Origin: Candidatus Cacconaster equifaecalis
GTDB lineage: Bacteria > Bacteroidota > Bacteroidia > Bacteroidales > UBA932
NCBI GenBank assembly: GCA_018064445.1
Contig: JAGHVE010000098.1
Span: 1 to 34,117, forward strand
DNA length: 34,117 bases
Direction: 5' to 3'
Part shown: in pieces, positions 1 to 7,643 of the stretch
Numbering within the stretch: the first letter of the stretch is position 1
Layout of the letters: each line of letters begins with the position of its first letter
The notes under the pieces: model-generated
Told to the model about the DNA's origin: nothing
The model's database searches: none
The model's input: the letters and a program-made list of their open reading frames with translations, nothing else
Made by a program: the position numbers and the translations under genes

Positions 1-138
1 ACCGTTCGCTCCGATAAGTCCAACGTGAATCTTGTCGTTCGCGCCCACCTTGAGGCCGGAAGCCCTTGAAACATAGGGGTTCATAGCAGCTCCTACGCCC
101 AATGAGGCAGCTGCTCCAAGAAATTGTCTTCTGTTCAT
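1..138 (-). CDS. Gfo/Idh/MocA-family oxidoreductase, N-terminal fragment
   Basis: The N-terminal 46 codons of a leftward gene that continues beyond the window edge. It starts at ATG 138 with a Tat-type signal (NRRQFLGAAASLG), a short mature linker (SRASGLKVGANDK), and then IHVGLIGANG, the first beta strand and glycine turn of a Rossmann fold. This is the standard beginning of exported Gfo/Idh/MocA dehydrogenases of Bacteroidetes, which oxidise or rearrange sugars in the periplasm with a tightly bound NAD(P). The substrate cannot be told from this fragment. A -7 box lies 43 bases upstream. Confidence 0.8.
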   Translation of the reverse strand, partial: MNRRQFLGAAASLGVGAAMNPYVSRASGLKVGANDKIHVGLIGANG

Positions 139-180
139 ATAGTTGAGTTATTAATTGATTCGACCTTTCGAGTATCCTAA

Positions 181-188
181 CAAAGTTA
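181..188 (-). promoter_or_regulatory. -7 box of the leftward oxidoreductase
   Basis: Read leftward the bases are TAACTTTG, a full match to the Bacteroidetes -7 consensus TAnnTTTG. Transcription would start near 175 and leave a leader of about 37 bases before ATG 138. It is back-to-back with the promoter of the rightward gene. Confidence 0.6.
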
Positions 189-220
189 TATTTTTATCGA
201 AAAATATCCAAGCAGATTCG

Positions 221-228
221 TATCTTTG
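221..228 (+). promoter_or_regulatory. -7 box of the Rid-domain gene
   Basis: TATCTTTG matches TAnnTTTG and ends six bases before ATG 235. The transcript would therefore begin at or within a few bases of the start codon. A possible upstream TTG start at 226 lies inside this box and is therefore unlikely. Confidence 0.6.
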
Positions 229-234
229 TGTTTG

Positions 235-1107
235 ATGTATGCTTTCACGAGATATTTTACCGATGGAGAATTTTCCGTCACCGGAAGCCGTCCCTCTGAC
301 GGGAGAGGTGCCGTGTCGGTCATAGGGCAGAAACCTCTTGACGGGAGGCGGACCGCCGTTTGGAATGTTCCGTTCGAGGATGATGATTTTCTTTGGACAG
401 CCGGCCTGGTTCCGGATGATACCTCCGCCGATTCCGAGGGGCAGATGCGCCAGATTCTGGAAAAATACGAGGCCATTCTTGCGTCAAAGGGGCTGAGCAT
501 CAAGGACAACTGCCTGAGAACCTGGATATTCGTAAGAGATATCGACAACAACTACTCGGGTGTCGTCAAAGGGAGGAAAGACTATTTCGACGGCATCGGA
601 CTGACGAAGGAGACACACTACATCGCCAGCACCGGCATCGAGGGCAATGCCTCCGACCCTTCAGTGCTCGTCACTATGGATGCCTTCGCGGTCCGCGGCA
701 TCGATAGCCGGAATGTGAAATATCTTCAGGCGCTGGACCGCCTCAACCCGACGCACGAATACGGCGTCACTTTCGAAAGAGGCACGGCATTCACCCATAA
801 CGGGCACAGCCACATCTTCATCAGCGGCACCGCCAGCATAGACTACAAGGGCAACGTACTTTACATAGATGATGTCCGGAAGCAGACGGAAAGGGCTGTC
901 GGGAACATACGGGCCCTGCTGCAGGATGCCCCCGCCCCCACCCGTCTTGAAGATGCAGAGCAGGCCATCGTCTATCTGAGAAACGATGCCGACGCCCCCA
1001 TCGTACGGGAAGCTCTGGCGGAACTCGTTCCGGGACTGAACTGCATAATGGTCCACGGCCCCGTCTGCCGCCCCACCTGGCTCGTGGAAATCGAGTGCTG
1101 GTTCTAA
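235..1107 (+). CDS. Tandem Rid (YjgF/YER057c/UK114) domain protein
   Basis: Predicted cytosolic protein of 290 residues. The C-terminal half (from about residue 160) has the Rid-family pattern: a hydrophobic strand with FISGTASID, a helix with QTERAVGNIRALL, and a closing strand with CRPTWLVEIE. The N-terminal half repeats the pattern (FLWTAGLVPDD, then a helix with QMRQILEKYEAILASKG, then FVRDID), so two Rid-like units are fused. Single-domain RidA proteins are about 125 residues and deaminate reactive enamine/imine intermediates. Double-length members include chorismate-lyase-like and uncharacterised proteins, so the substrate is not assigned. The ATG at 235 is preferred because the TTG nine bases upstream lies in the -7 box. 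The stop TAA (1105-1107) overlaps the stop of the convergent Dabb gene. Confidence 0.8.
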   Translation: MYAFTRYFTDGEFSVTGSRPSDGRGAVSVIGQKPLDGRRTAVWNVPFEDDDFLWTAGLVPDDTSADSEGQMRQILEKYEAILASKGLSIKDNCLRTWIFVRDIDNNYSGVVKGRKDYFDGIGLTKETHYIASTGIEGNASDPSVLVTMDAFAVRGIDSRNVKYLQALDRLNPTHEYGVTFERGTAFTHNGHSHIFISGTASIDYKGNVLYIDDVRKQTERAVGNIRALLQDAPAPTRLEDAEQAIVYLRNDADAPIVREALAELVPGLNCIMVHGPVCRPTWLVEIECWF

Positions 1108-1409
1108 AATTCGTAATCCAGGCAGGTGCGGACAGCCGTATATGGACGGACTTTCCCGTTGGCTACCTCCAGATGCGCGGGATGCGTCGCATATCCCTTC
1201 AGGGCCTCGGGGGATTCGAGAATGCAGTCAAGCATAACGTCCGCATTCGACGAATCCAGACGTCCGTCAACGTTCACGCTGACTTCGACAAGCCCGGGAA
1301 CCTTCCCCACCAGTCCCTCCAGACCTTCCTTTATCTCATTCTTGATTGTTTTCACTTCGGAAGCGGGAATATCTTCCCTGAGTTTCCATAAAATCACGTG
1401 CCTTACCAT
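1104..1409 (-). CDS. Dabb (stress-responsive alpha-beta barrel) domain protein
   Basis: A 101-residue protein starting MVRHVILWKLRED, the usual opening of the Dabb family, followed by a helix (VKTIKNEIKEGLEGL), VPGLVEVSVNVD, and a C-terminal segment with HPAHLEVANGKVRPY that matches the family pattern of a dimeric ferredoxin-like barrel. Members are small cytosolic proteins with varied or unknown activities (some plant relatives are stress-induced, some are polyketide cyclases), so no reaction is assigned. ATG 1409 is chosen over an upstream in-frame TTG at 1418 because the conserved family start is MVRH. The stop TAG (1104-1106) overlaps the TAA of the convergent Rid gene within CTAA. Confidence 0.88.
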   Translation of the reverse strand: MVRHVILWKLREDIPASEVKTIKNEIKEGLEGLVGKVPGLVEVSVNVDGRLDSSNADVMLDCILESPEALKGYATHPAHLEVANGKVRPYTAVRTCLDYEF

Positions 1410-1431
1410 CGGTTTCAAATATTTGCAGCCC

Positions 1432-1439
1432 CAAAGTTA
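1432..1439 (-). promoter_or_regulatory. -7 box of the Dabb gene
   Basis: Read leftward, TAACTTTG matches TAnnTTTG. Predicted start is near 1426, giving a leader of about 17 bases to ATG 1409. Confidence 0.55.
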
Positions 1440-1455
1440 AGAAGAGGCGCAGGTA

Positions 1456-1487
1456 TTTGCAACTTTCAGGGAAAGTTATTATATTTG
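1456..1487 (+). promoter_or_regulatory. Promoter of tRNA-Val and murI
   Basis: A -33 TTTG at 1456-1459 and a -7 TATATTTG at 1480-1487 are separated by 20 bases, a near-ideal Bacteroidetes sigma-ABfr promoter. Transcription should start near 1492, a few bases before the tRNA. No second promoter is visible between the tRNA and murI. Confidence 0.75.
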
Positions 1488-1496
1488 CGATGTAAT

Positions 1497-1571
1497 GAGG
1501 CTTTAGCTCAGCTGGTTTAGAGCGCTTGCTTGACAGGCAAGAGGTCAGCAGTTCAAATCTGCTAAGCCTCA
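1497..1571 (+). tRNA. tRNA-Val (anticodon GAC)
   Basis: All cloverleaf arms can be folded by eye. The acceptor stem pairs GAGGCTT (1497-1503) with AAGCCTC (1564-1570). The D arm is GCTC...GAGC. The anticodon stem CTTGC/GCAAG encloses TTGACAG, giving anticodon GAC at 1532-1534, which reads valine codons GUC/GUU. The T arm is AGCAG-TTCAAAT-CTGCT. The discriminator is A1571 and CCA is not encoded. The murI start codon follows after one base. Confidence 0.97.
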
Positions 1572-1572
1572 C

Positions 1573-2289
1573 ATGATTGGCGTTTATGATTCCGGTCAGG
1601 GCGGCAAATCCGTGTTACAAGAGCTCGTCAAACTCCTGCCTGAAGAGGATTTCACCTATTACGCCGACACCAGATACTGTCCGTACGGCCCGAGGCCCGC
1701 TTCCGAAGTCATCGAAAGAGCCTGTGCCGTTGCGGATTTTCTTATTGAAAAAGGTTGCGAGTTGATTGTTGTGGCCTGCAACACCGCCACAGCCGCAGCC
1801 ATCGACCATCTCAGAAGTCATTACGACATACCCTTCATAGGAATGGAGCCGGCGGTCAAACCGGCAGTACTCCAGAGCAAAACCGGAGTCGTGGGAGTAC
1901 TCGCGACAAAAGGGACGTTCAAAGGGTCGCTGTATCTCCATACCCTCGCCAAATTCAAGGAAGACGTGAAGGTGATTCAACAGGTAGGCGAAGGCCTCGT
2001 CGAGACCGTCGAAAAAGGTGTTCTTGACGGCCCGGAAGTGGAAACCCTTGTCCATAAGTGCATCGACCCGATGCTTGAAGCGGGAGCGGACCACATCGTC
2101 CTCGGATGCACCCACTACCCCTTCCTCCAGCCCGTCATCGAACGCATAGCGGGAGAAAATGTCACAATCATCAATCCCGCCCCGGCAGTCGCCCGCCAGA
2201 CAAAGAAAATCCTCGAATCCATAAAAGGAATCGAGCCCTCCTCCGGAAAGAAAGGCTCGATATCATATTATTCAAGTCTGGAAAACTAG
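1573..2289 (+). CDS. murI: Glutamate racemase
   Basis: Converts L-glutamate to D-glutamate for peptidoglycan, without a cofactor, in the cytosol. The 238-residue protein begins MIGVYDSGQGG, with Asp6-Ser7 of the active site. It carries both catalytic cysteines in their usual contexts: VACNTATA (Cys69) and LGCTHYPF (Cys179). It is slightly shorter than typical members (about 260-280). The start is fixed because the conserved IGVYDSG strand begins at residue 2. This puts ATG 1573 two bases after the tRNA-Val discriminator, so there is no room for a ribosome-binding site outside the tRNA. The two genes share one promoter. The stop TAG lies in CTAG, which also supplies the stop of convergent gdhA. 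Confidence 0.96.
   Translation: MIGVYDSGQGGKSVLQELVKLLPEEDFTYYADTRYCPYGPRPASEVIERACAVADFLIEKGCELIVVACNTATAAAIDHLRSHYDIPFIGMEPAVKPAVLQSKTGVVGVLATKGTFKGSLYLHTLAKFKEDVKVIQQVGEGLVETVEKGVLDGPEVETLVHKCIDPMLEAGADHIVLGCTHYPFLQPVIERIAGENVTIINPAPAVARQTKKILESIKGIEPSSGKKGSISYYSSLEN
2230..2261 (-). terminator. Candidate intragenic terminator for gdhA inside murI
   Basis: Inverted repeat ATCGAGCC (2230-2237) and GGCTCGAT (2254-2261) lies in the last codons of murI. Read leftward, the stem is followed by TTCCTTTT, a plausible U-rich tail, about 25-65 bases after the gdhA stop. There is no other space for a terminator at this convergent junction. Only an 8-bp stem with a 16-base loop supports the call. Confidence 0.3.
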
Positions 2290-3632
2290 ACAATCCCCTG
2301 CTCCAGCATTGCCTGGGCGACCTTCATGAAGCCGGCGATGTTTGCTCCCTTCACATAGTCAATCCTTCCGTCAGGCTGTGTGCCGAACTTGACGCACTGC
2401 CCGTGAATGGAGCTCATAATCGAGTGGAGACGCTGGTCAACCTCTGAAGCATCCCAACTGATATGCTCGGCATTCTGGGTCATCTCAAGACCTGAAGTGG
2501 CAACTCCACCTGCATTGACAGCCTTGCCGGGAGCGAACAGGAATCCGGGCTGATCCTGGAAATAATGTATCGCGCCGGGCTGGCAGCCCATATTCGAAAC
2601 CTCGCAGCAGCACCAGGTGCCGTTGGCGACGAGCTGTTTTGCATCATCCTCGCTCAGTTCATTCTGAAATGCGCAGGGAAGAGCAATGTCGCACTTGACG
2701 CTCCACGCTTTTTTGCCGGGGGTGAATTTCGCCTCGCCGGGGAACTTGTCGGACATATCCTGAACTTTGTTGCGGTTTGAAGCACGCATCACAAGCATAT
2801 AGTCAATCATATCCTTGGTGATGCCGCCCGGAATCTCGCATACACCGTCAGGTCCTGAAACTGCAACCACCTTGGCACCCAGTTCCGTAGCCTTCGTGCA
2901 GGCACCCCAGGCAACGTTTCCGAAACCTGATACGGCAACTGTCTTGCCCTTGATATCCTTGCCGGCAGTCTGAAGCACGTGCTGGGTGAAATAGAGCGCA
3001 CCGAAACCGGTAGCCTCGGGACGAAGGATGGAACCGCCCCAAGTCATGCCCTTGCCGGTAAGCACTCCCGTGTGATATTCACGGGCAAGTTTCTGATACA
3101 TACCGTTCAGGAACCCGATCTCACGTCCGCCGACACCCACGTCACCGGCAGGGATATCCTGATCGGGACCGATGCAGCGCCAGAGTTCGAGCATGAATGC
3201 CTGGCAGAAACGCATAATCTCGTCATTTGACTTTCCGACGGGGTCGAAATCGGAACCTCCCTTCGCGCCTCCCATAGGAAGAGTTGTCAGAGCGTTCTTG
3301 AAAGTCTGCTCGAAGCCGAGGAACTTGAGCATTGAAGGCGTCACCGCCTTATGGAAGCGGAGGCCTCCCTTGTAAGGGCCGATGGCACTGTTGAACTGTA
3401 CACGGTAACCCGTATTTGTCCTGACTTCTCCCTTGTCATCAACCCAGGTGACACGGAAGGTGAAGATACGGTCAGGTTCGACCATACGCTCCACAATTTT
3501 AGCCTTTTCAAATTCGGGATGCCGGTTGTAAACCTCCTCGATTGAATCGAGAACCTCCTTGACAGCCTGCAGGTACTCGCTTTCGCCGGGATACCTGGCT
3601 TCAAGGTTTGACATTATGTCCGCTACTTTCAT
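2286..3632 (-). CDS. gdhA: NADP-type glutamate dehydrogenase
   Basis: Reversible reductive amination of 2-oxoglutarate by ammonia to give glutamate, in the cytosol as a hexamer. The 448-residue length fits the bacterial NADP-dependent class. Visible landmarks are the substrate-binding GPYKGGLRFH, the catalytic-lysine segment LPMGGAKGGSDFDP, the dinucleotide turn SGFGNVAWGA, and C-terminal NAGGVATSGLEM. ATG 3632 (MKVADIMSNLEARYP) is chosen; a TTG at 3656 would add eight residues but directly follows the korB stop. It lies 24 bases after korB, so it is probably the last gene of the korA-korB-gdhA run. KorAB and GdhA share the substrate 2-oxoglutarate, which makes the linkage functionally sensible. 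NADP rather than NAD specificity is inferred from overall family resemblance. Confidence 0.95.
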   Translation of the reverse strand: MKVADIMSNLEARYPGESEYLQAVKEVLDSIEEVYNRHPEFEKAKIVERMVEPDRIFTFRVTWVDDKGEVRTNTGYRVQFNSAIGPYKGGLRFHKAVTPSMLKFLGFEQTFKNALTTLPMGGAKGGSDFDPVGKSNDEIMRFCQAFMLELWRCIGPDQDIPAGDVGVGGREIGFLNGMYQKLAREYHTGVLTGKGMTWGGSILRPEATGFGALYFTQHVLQTAGKDIKGKTVAVSGFGNVAWGACTKATELGAKVVAVSGPDGVCEIPGGITKDMIDYMLVMRASNRNKVQDMSDKFPGEAKFTPGKKAWSVKCDIALPCAFQNELSEDDAKQLVANGTWCCCEVSNMGCQPGAIHYFQDQPGFLFAPGKAVNAGGVATSGLEMTQNAEHISWDASEVDQRLHSIMSSIHGQCVKFGTQPDGRIDYVKGANIAGFMKVAQAMLEQGIV

Positions 3633-3656
3633 ATCATTGATTTTAAAAGTTTTCAA

Positions 3657-4673
3657 TCATTCGACCGTCCAGGTCGCACCACTGTGGAGAAGTTCGTCCA
3701 TACAGGTGATTTTGCTCGCCTTCTTCACATCTTCCAGCTGATCGCGGACACGGTCATCATAGGTCGGTTCGCTGATGTCGCGGATCACCCCTATCGCAAC
3801 CGGGAAATCCGGATACTTCATATTGATGAGCTGGTTATGGATTGCAGGGTCAGCGCTGTGAGCGTCGTGGACGAGGATATCGCTCATAGTGATGCCGTTC
3901 TCCCCTATCTTCACGATTTTCAGTTTGCCGTGAACCAGAATCAGGCCTTTCTCCTTGTCCTTTCCGAAGACCATCGGCTGTCCGTGATGGAGGGTGATGG
4001 TCCTGTCCGCCCTGATTTCTCGGTCGGTTATATCCTTGTGGGCCCCGTCATTGAAGATGACGCAGTTGGTAAGCATCTCACAGACGGAACAGCCGTCGTG
4101 AGCAGCCGCCGCCCTGAATATCTCGGTGTTGAGCCCCATCTCCACGTCAAGGCCGCGTGCGAAGAACGTTCCGCGGGCCCCGAGAACGAGCGAACCGGGA
4201 GTGAAGGGATTCTCCACCGTTCCGTAAGGCGATGTCTTGGTAATCTGCCCCAGTTTGGATGTGGGAGAATACTGTCCCTTGGTCAGACCGTAAATCTGGT
4301 TGTTGAACAGTATGATGTTGATGTCGATGTTCCTCCTGATTGCGTGGATAAAATGGTTGCCGCCGATTGCCAGGGCATCACCGTCTCCACAGGCCTGCCA
4401 TACGCTGATGTTCGGGTTCGCCACCTTGATGCCGGTGGAAATGGCGGTAGCCCTTCCGTGTATGCTGTGGAACCCGTAGGTATTCATATAATAAGGAAGA
4501 CGGGAAGAGCATCCGATGCCGGAAACGAACATAATGTTGTCCTTGTGCCAACCCCTGTCTTCACACACGAGAGGCAGGGCGCGCTGTATTGCGGCAAGCA
4601 CCGCGTGGTCCCCGCATCCGGGACACCAGCGAACTTCCTGATTGCTTTTGAAATCCTGTGCTGTATATGTCAT
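3657..4673 (-). CDS. korB: 2-oxoacid:ferredoxin oxidoreductase beta subunit (likely 2-oxoglutarate)
   Basis: TPP- and FeS-binding subunit that, with KorA, interconverts 2-oxoglutarate and succinyl-CoA using ferredoxin. In 338 residues it shows WCPGCGDHAVL near the N-terminus (Cys17, Cys20 for the 4Fe-4S cluster), a further conserved Cys in GIGCSSRLP, and the TPP/Mg motif GDGDALAIGGNH followed by NNQIYGLTKGQ. ATG 4673 is fixed by a strong Shine-Dalgarno (AAGGAGG) eight bases upstream; the longer open frame from 4712 overlaps korA. The ribosome site itself overlaps the korA stop, implying translational coupling. Preference for 2-oxoglutarate over pyruvate rests on architecture and on gdhA downstream. 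Confidence 0.92.
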   Translation of the reverse strand: MTYTAQDFKSNQEVRWCPGCGDHAVLAAIQRALPLVCEDRGWHKDNIMFVSGIGCSSRLPYYMNTYGFHSIHGRATAISTGIKVANPNISVWQACGDGDALAIGGNHFIHAIRRNIDINIILFNNQIYGLTKGQYSPTSKLGQITKTSPYGTVENPFTPGSLVLGARGTFFARGLDVEMGLNTEIFRAAAAHDGCSVCEMLTNCVIFNDGAHKDITDREIRADRTITLHHGQPMVFGKDKEKGLILVHGKLKIVKIGENGITMSDILVHDAHSADPAIHNQLINMKYPDFPVAIGVIRDISEPTYDDRVRDQLEDVKKASKITCMDELLHSGATWTVE

Positions 4674-4681
4674 TTTCCCTT

Positions 4682-4689
4682 CCTCCTTA
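4682..4689 (-). promoter_or_regulatory. Stop-overlapping Shine-Dalgarno of korB
   Basis: Read leftward the bases are TAAGGAGG: the TAA ends korA and AAGGAGG is a full-strength anti-16S match eight bases before the korB ATG. Most other genes in the window lack such a site. It decides the korB start and suggests termination-reinitiation coupling to keep the two subunits balanced. Confidence 0.8.
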
Positions 4690-6519
4690 CAAAATTTCAT
4701 TGACGGCGTCAACTATCTCCTTGACGATGAAAGGCTGACCCTGTACCTTATTGTACTGCAGATATGTAAACTGGGGCAACCGTGCCCTCAGATAATCGGC
4801 AAACTGGCCGCAGTTGAGCTCGCAGACGATGATTTTCCTGAAGCGGGAGAACACTTCGGCAGTGTTCTTGGGGAGAGGATTGATGAAGTCGAAGTGACAC
4901 AGGCTCACGTCCTTGCCTTCTTCTCTGAGAGACCGGACAGCCGTGTAAAGATGTCCGAAAGTACCTCCCCACCCCACTACGAGGACCTCACCCTCCTGAT
5001 TGCCGTAAACCTGCTGCAGAGGCAGATAATTTGCGAGACGACGCACCTTTTCGGCCCTCTCCCAGACCATCTTGGCGTGGTTCTCGGGATCGGAAGATAT
5101 TACACCGGCCGTGTTCTTCTCCAGACCGCCGACCCTGTGCTCAAGACCGGGCGTACCGGGGAACGCCCATTTGCGTGCGAATGTCTCGGGATCACGCGCA
5201 AAAGGCTGGAAAGCGCCTTCGCACTTCGTAATCACCGGCGGGTTTATCGCAGGATAATCCTTCATTGAGGGTATCTTCCAGGGCTCGCTGCCATTACCGA
5301 GAAAACCTTCGGAGAGAAGAATGACGGGCATCATATGTTCCATCGCATATTTGGCGGCATAGAACGCGGCATCGAAACAATGGCTGGGAGAATGTGCGGC
5401 CACTATGGCTACGGGGCACTCACCGTTCCTGCCATAAAGGGCCTGGGCAAGGTCTGTCTGCTCGGTCTTTGTCGGAATGCCGGTTGAAGGACCGCTTCTC
5501 TGGACATCCACGACGACAAGGGGCAATTCGGTTATCATCGCAAGACCGAGAGCTTCGGACTTGAGGCTCAAGCCGGGGCCGGAAGTGGTCGTCACTGCCA
5601 GGTCACCTGCGTATGCGGCACCGATTGCAGTGCAGATGCCCGCAATTTCGTCCTCCGCCTGCAGAGTCTTGACGTTCAGGTTCTTATGAATCGCCAACTC
5701 TTCGAGAATCGCAGTTGCGGGAGTTATGGGATAAGAACCGCAGAAGAGAGGACGTCCGCTCTTCTCGGATGCGGCGATAAGGCCCCAGGCTGTCGCCTGG
5801 TTGCCGTTGATATTGCGATATACGCCTTTTTCAAGTTTCGCCGGCTTCACCTCGTATGTATTGGCGATGGCCTGAATATTCGCCGCATAGTTGAAACCGT
5901 CGAAAAGAACCTTCCTGTTGGGTTCTATCAGCTGAGGTTTCTTCCTGAATTTCTTCTCGAGATATGCGTATGTGTATTCCAGCGGCCTGTTGAAAAGGTA
6001 GAAACACATTCCCAGAGTGAACATATTCTTGCAGCGGACGATGGACTTGGCATCCATCCCGCTGTCGGAAAGGCTCTCCTTGGTGAGAGTCGTTATCGGG
6101 GAGCAGATGATGTTGCGGTCTTCAAGGCCGAGTTCCGAAATCGGGTCATCGGTCTTGTAGCCGGCCCTTTTTATCAGGGCTTCATCGAAAGAGTCAGTAT
6201 CTATGATGATGCTGGCCGTAGGCTTCGCCCATTTGGCATTGGCGCGGAGAGCGGCCGGATTCATTGCCACAAGTACGTCACAGAAGTCACCGGGAGTGTT
6301 GACTCCGTCGCTTCCTATATGTACCTGAAAACCTGAAACACCGGAGACCGTGCCGTGAGGAGCGCGTATTTCTGCCGGATAATCGGGGAAGGTGGAAATC
6401 TGATTGCCGTACAAGGCCGATGCGTCGGCGAACAAAGTGCCCGTCAACTGCATTCCGTCACCCGAATCCCCACAGAAACGTATTACAACGTCCTTTGTGT
6501 CAACTACAGTATGCGGCAT
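4687..6519 (-). CDS. korA: 2-oxoacid:ferredoxin oxidoreductase alpha subunit with fused gamma domain
   Basis: Partner of KorB. The 610-residue chain is a gamma-alpha fusion: residues about 1-190 form the gamma domain (VIRFCGDSGDGMQLTGTL, then a segment with YPAEIRAPHGTVSG), and from about 225 the alpha domain begins (NGNQATAWGLIAASE, PITPATAILEELA, and TTSGPGLSLKSEALG, the region contacting TPP in trans). A C-terminal domain with GWGGTFGHLYTAV binds CoA in relatives. The fused form is common in Bacteroidetes and many anaerobes. The start ATG 6519 opens MPHTVVDTKDVVIRF, and no better alternative exists. It begins 18 bases after the second skp gene with no promoter visible in the gap, so it may be read from the bamA promoter. 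Gene symbol rests on architecture. Confidence 0.92.
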   Translation of the reverse strand: MPHTVVDTKDVVIRFCGDSGDGMQLTGTLFADASALYGNQISTFPDYPAEIRAPHGTVSGVSGFQVHIGSDGVNTPGDFCDVLVAMNPAALRANAKWAKPTASIIIDTDSFDEALIKRAGYKTDDPISELGLEDRNIICSPITTLTKESLSDSGMDAKSIVRCKNMFTLGMCFYLFNRPLEYTYAYLEKKFRKKPQLIEPNRKVLFDGFNYAANIQAIANTYEVKPAKLEKGVYRNINGNQATAWGLIAASEKSGRPLFCGSYPITPATAILEELAIHKNLNVKTLQAEDEIAGICTAIGAAYAGDLAVTTTSGPGLSLKSEALGLAMITELPLVVVDVQRSGPSTGIPTKTEQTDLAQALYGRNGECPVAIVAAHSPSHCFDAAFYAAKYAMEHMMPVILLSEGFLGNGSEPWKIPSMKDYPAINPPVITKCEGAFQPFARDPETFARKWAFPGTPGLEHRVGGLEKNTAGVISSDPENHAKMVWERAEKVRRLANYLPLQQVYGNQEGEVLVVGWGGTFGHLYTAVRSLREEGKDVSLCHFDFINPLPKNTAEVFSRFRKIIVCELNCGQFADYLRARLPQFTYLQYNKVQGQPFIVKEIVDAVNEIL

Positions 6520-6537
6520 TATCCAATATGTTGAGAG

Positions 6538-7104
6538 CTACTTTTGGGGAGATGCTGCCTGAGGTTCACCAATCTGAGTGGGAGCCACCTTGCTTGCGGG
6601 GATGCCGAGTTCCTTCTTCACGAGAGGAAGGAGATTTGTGCCCTGAGCTTCGTCGAAATAGATGAGAGCGCCTGAAGAGAGGTCGAACACGTATGCCAGG
6701 CCGTTGGCCTTCGCAACCTTCTCAATTGCTTTCTGCGCCTTGTCCACCACGGGAGCCATAAGGGTGTTCTGCATCTGCTGGAGTTCCTGCTGGGCTGACT
6801 GCTGGAACTGCTGGATACGTTGCACAAGCTCCTGAAGGTCACGTTCCTTTGACTCGCGCACTACAGCTGTCCATTCACCTTGCTTGCGGTTATATTCCGT
6901 GTATTTGGTATTGTACTCATCCTCCATACCCTGCATTGTTTCAGTCAGGTCGTTCTGATATGCCTGAAGCTTGACAATGGCTGAGTCTCTTTCGGACATA
7001 AGCGATATGACCTCAGCAGTGTTGATAAAACCGGTTTTTGACTGTGCATCAGCGCAGAAGCTGATTGTAGCCGCGCTGAAAAGAACAAGAAAAATTTTCT
7101 TCAT
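6538..7104 (-). CDS. OmpH/Skp-family periplasmic chaperone (second copy)
   Basis: A 188-residue exported protein with signal peptide MKKIFLVLFSAATISFCADA, then the family opening KTGFINTAEVISLMSERD, a long coiled coil (about residues 45-115, rich in Gln and Glu), and a C-terminal strand-helix (AIEKVAKANGLAYVFDLSSGALIYFDE) typical of Skp. Skp trimers hold unfolded outer-membrane proteins on their way to BamA. A tail rich in Pro/Gln/Ser follows the core. It sits five bases after the first skp copy and downstream of bamA, the usual Bacteroidetes order. Confidence 0.92.
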   Translation of the reverse strand: MKKIFLVLFSAATISFCADAQSKTGFINTAEVISLMSERDSAIVKLQAYQNDLTETMQGMEDEYNTKYTEYNRKQGEWTAVVRESKERDLQELVQRIQQFQQSAQQELQQMQNTLMAPVVDKAQKAIEKVAKANGLAYVFDLSSGALIYFDEAQGTNLLPLVKKELGIPASKVAPTQIGEPQAASPQK

Positions 7105-7109
7105 AGTTA

Positions 7110-7631
7110 TTAATTATAGAGTTTTTTATATGTTTCCATTACTTTTTCGGTGAGGTCACGCGACTTGTTATAATACACCATACCCTGATTGGCGGCCAGG
7201 TCTATGACAAGGTCAACCCCTCCCTGAACGTTTATGATGCTTTCGATAACTGCATCCACCTTCTTTTTGATGGGTGAAAGGAGTTCCTCCGACTTCTTGT
7301 ACATTATTCCGTCCTCGCCGAAATAGATGTTCTGTTTCTCCTTGACAACCTTTTCCTTGGAGATTATCTCCTCTTCGGCAGCGGTCCGCTGTGAAACCGG
7401 CATCGAGGCCTTGTTCTTCTGATAGTTCTGATACAGGACGTCGATTTTTTCGATTTCCTGTTCCAGAGCCGCCTTGTATTTTTCAGAAAGGTTATTGAGA
7501 TACTCCTGAGCTGCGGTATATTCCGGAATTGACTTCAGAATGGTTTCCGTGTTGACAAAAGCTATGTTCTGGGCATTGAGACAAACTGACCAGAAAGCAA
7601 GTGTCACGAGTGAAATCAAGACTTTTTTCAT
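7110..7631 (-). CDS. OmpH/Skp-family periplasmic chaperone (first copy)
   Basis: A 173-residue protein with signal peptide (KKVLISLVTLAFWSVCLNAQ), the family start NIAFVNTETILKSIPEYTAAQ, a coiled coil from about residue 40 to 110, and a C-terminal ending with VDLVIDLAANQGMVYYNKSRD. It is a paralogue of the downstream gene rather than a recent duplicate, as the sequences differ throughout. It starts 12 bases after the bamA stop and is expected to be co-transcribed with it, supplying chaperone for outer-membrane protein insertion. Confidence 0.93.
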   Translation of the reverse strand: MKKVLISLVTLAFWSVCLNAQNIAFVNTETILKSIPEYTAAQEYLNNLSEKYKAALEQEIEKIDVLYQNYQKNKASMPVSQRTAAEEEIISKEKVVKEKQNIYFGEDGIMYKKSEELLSPIKKKVDAVIESIINVQGGVDLVIDLAANQGMVYYNKSRDLTEKVMETYKKLYN

Positions 7632-7643
7632 AATATCTTCGTT

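Noticed and set aside
1095-1391. Rightward small gene opposite the Dabb gene
   Set aside because: Antisense to a recognised conserved domain with its own promoter; no support of its own.
3684-4703. Rightward frame opposite korB
   Set aside because: Complete overlap with a well-conserved enzyme subunit; no recognisable domain.
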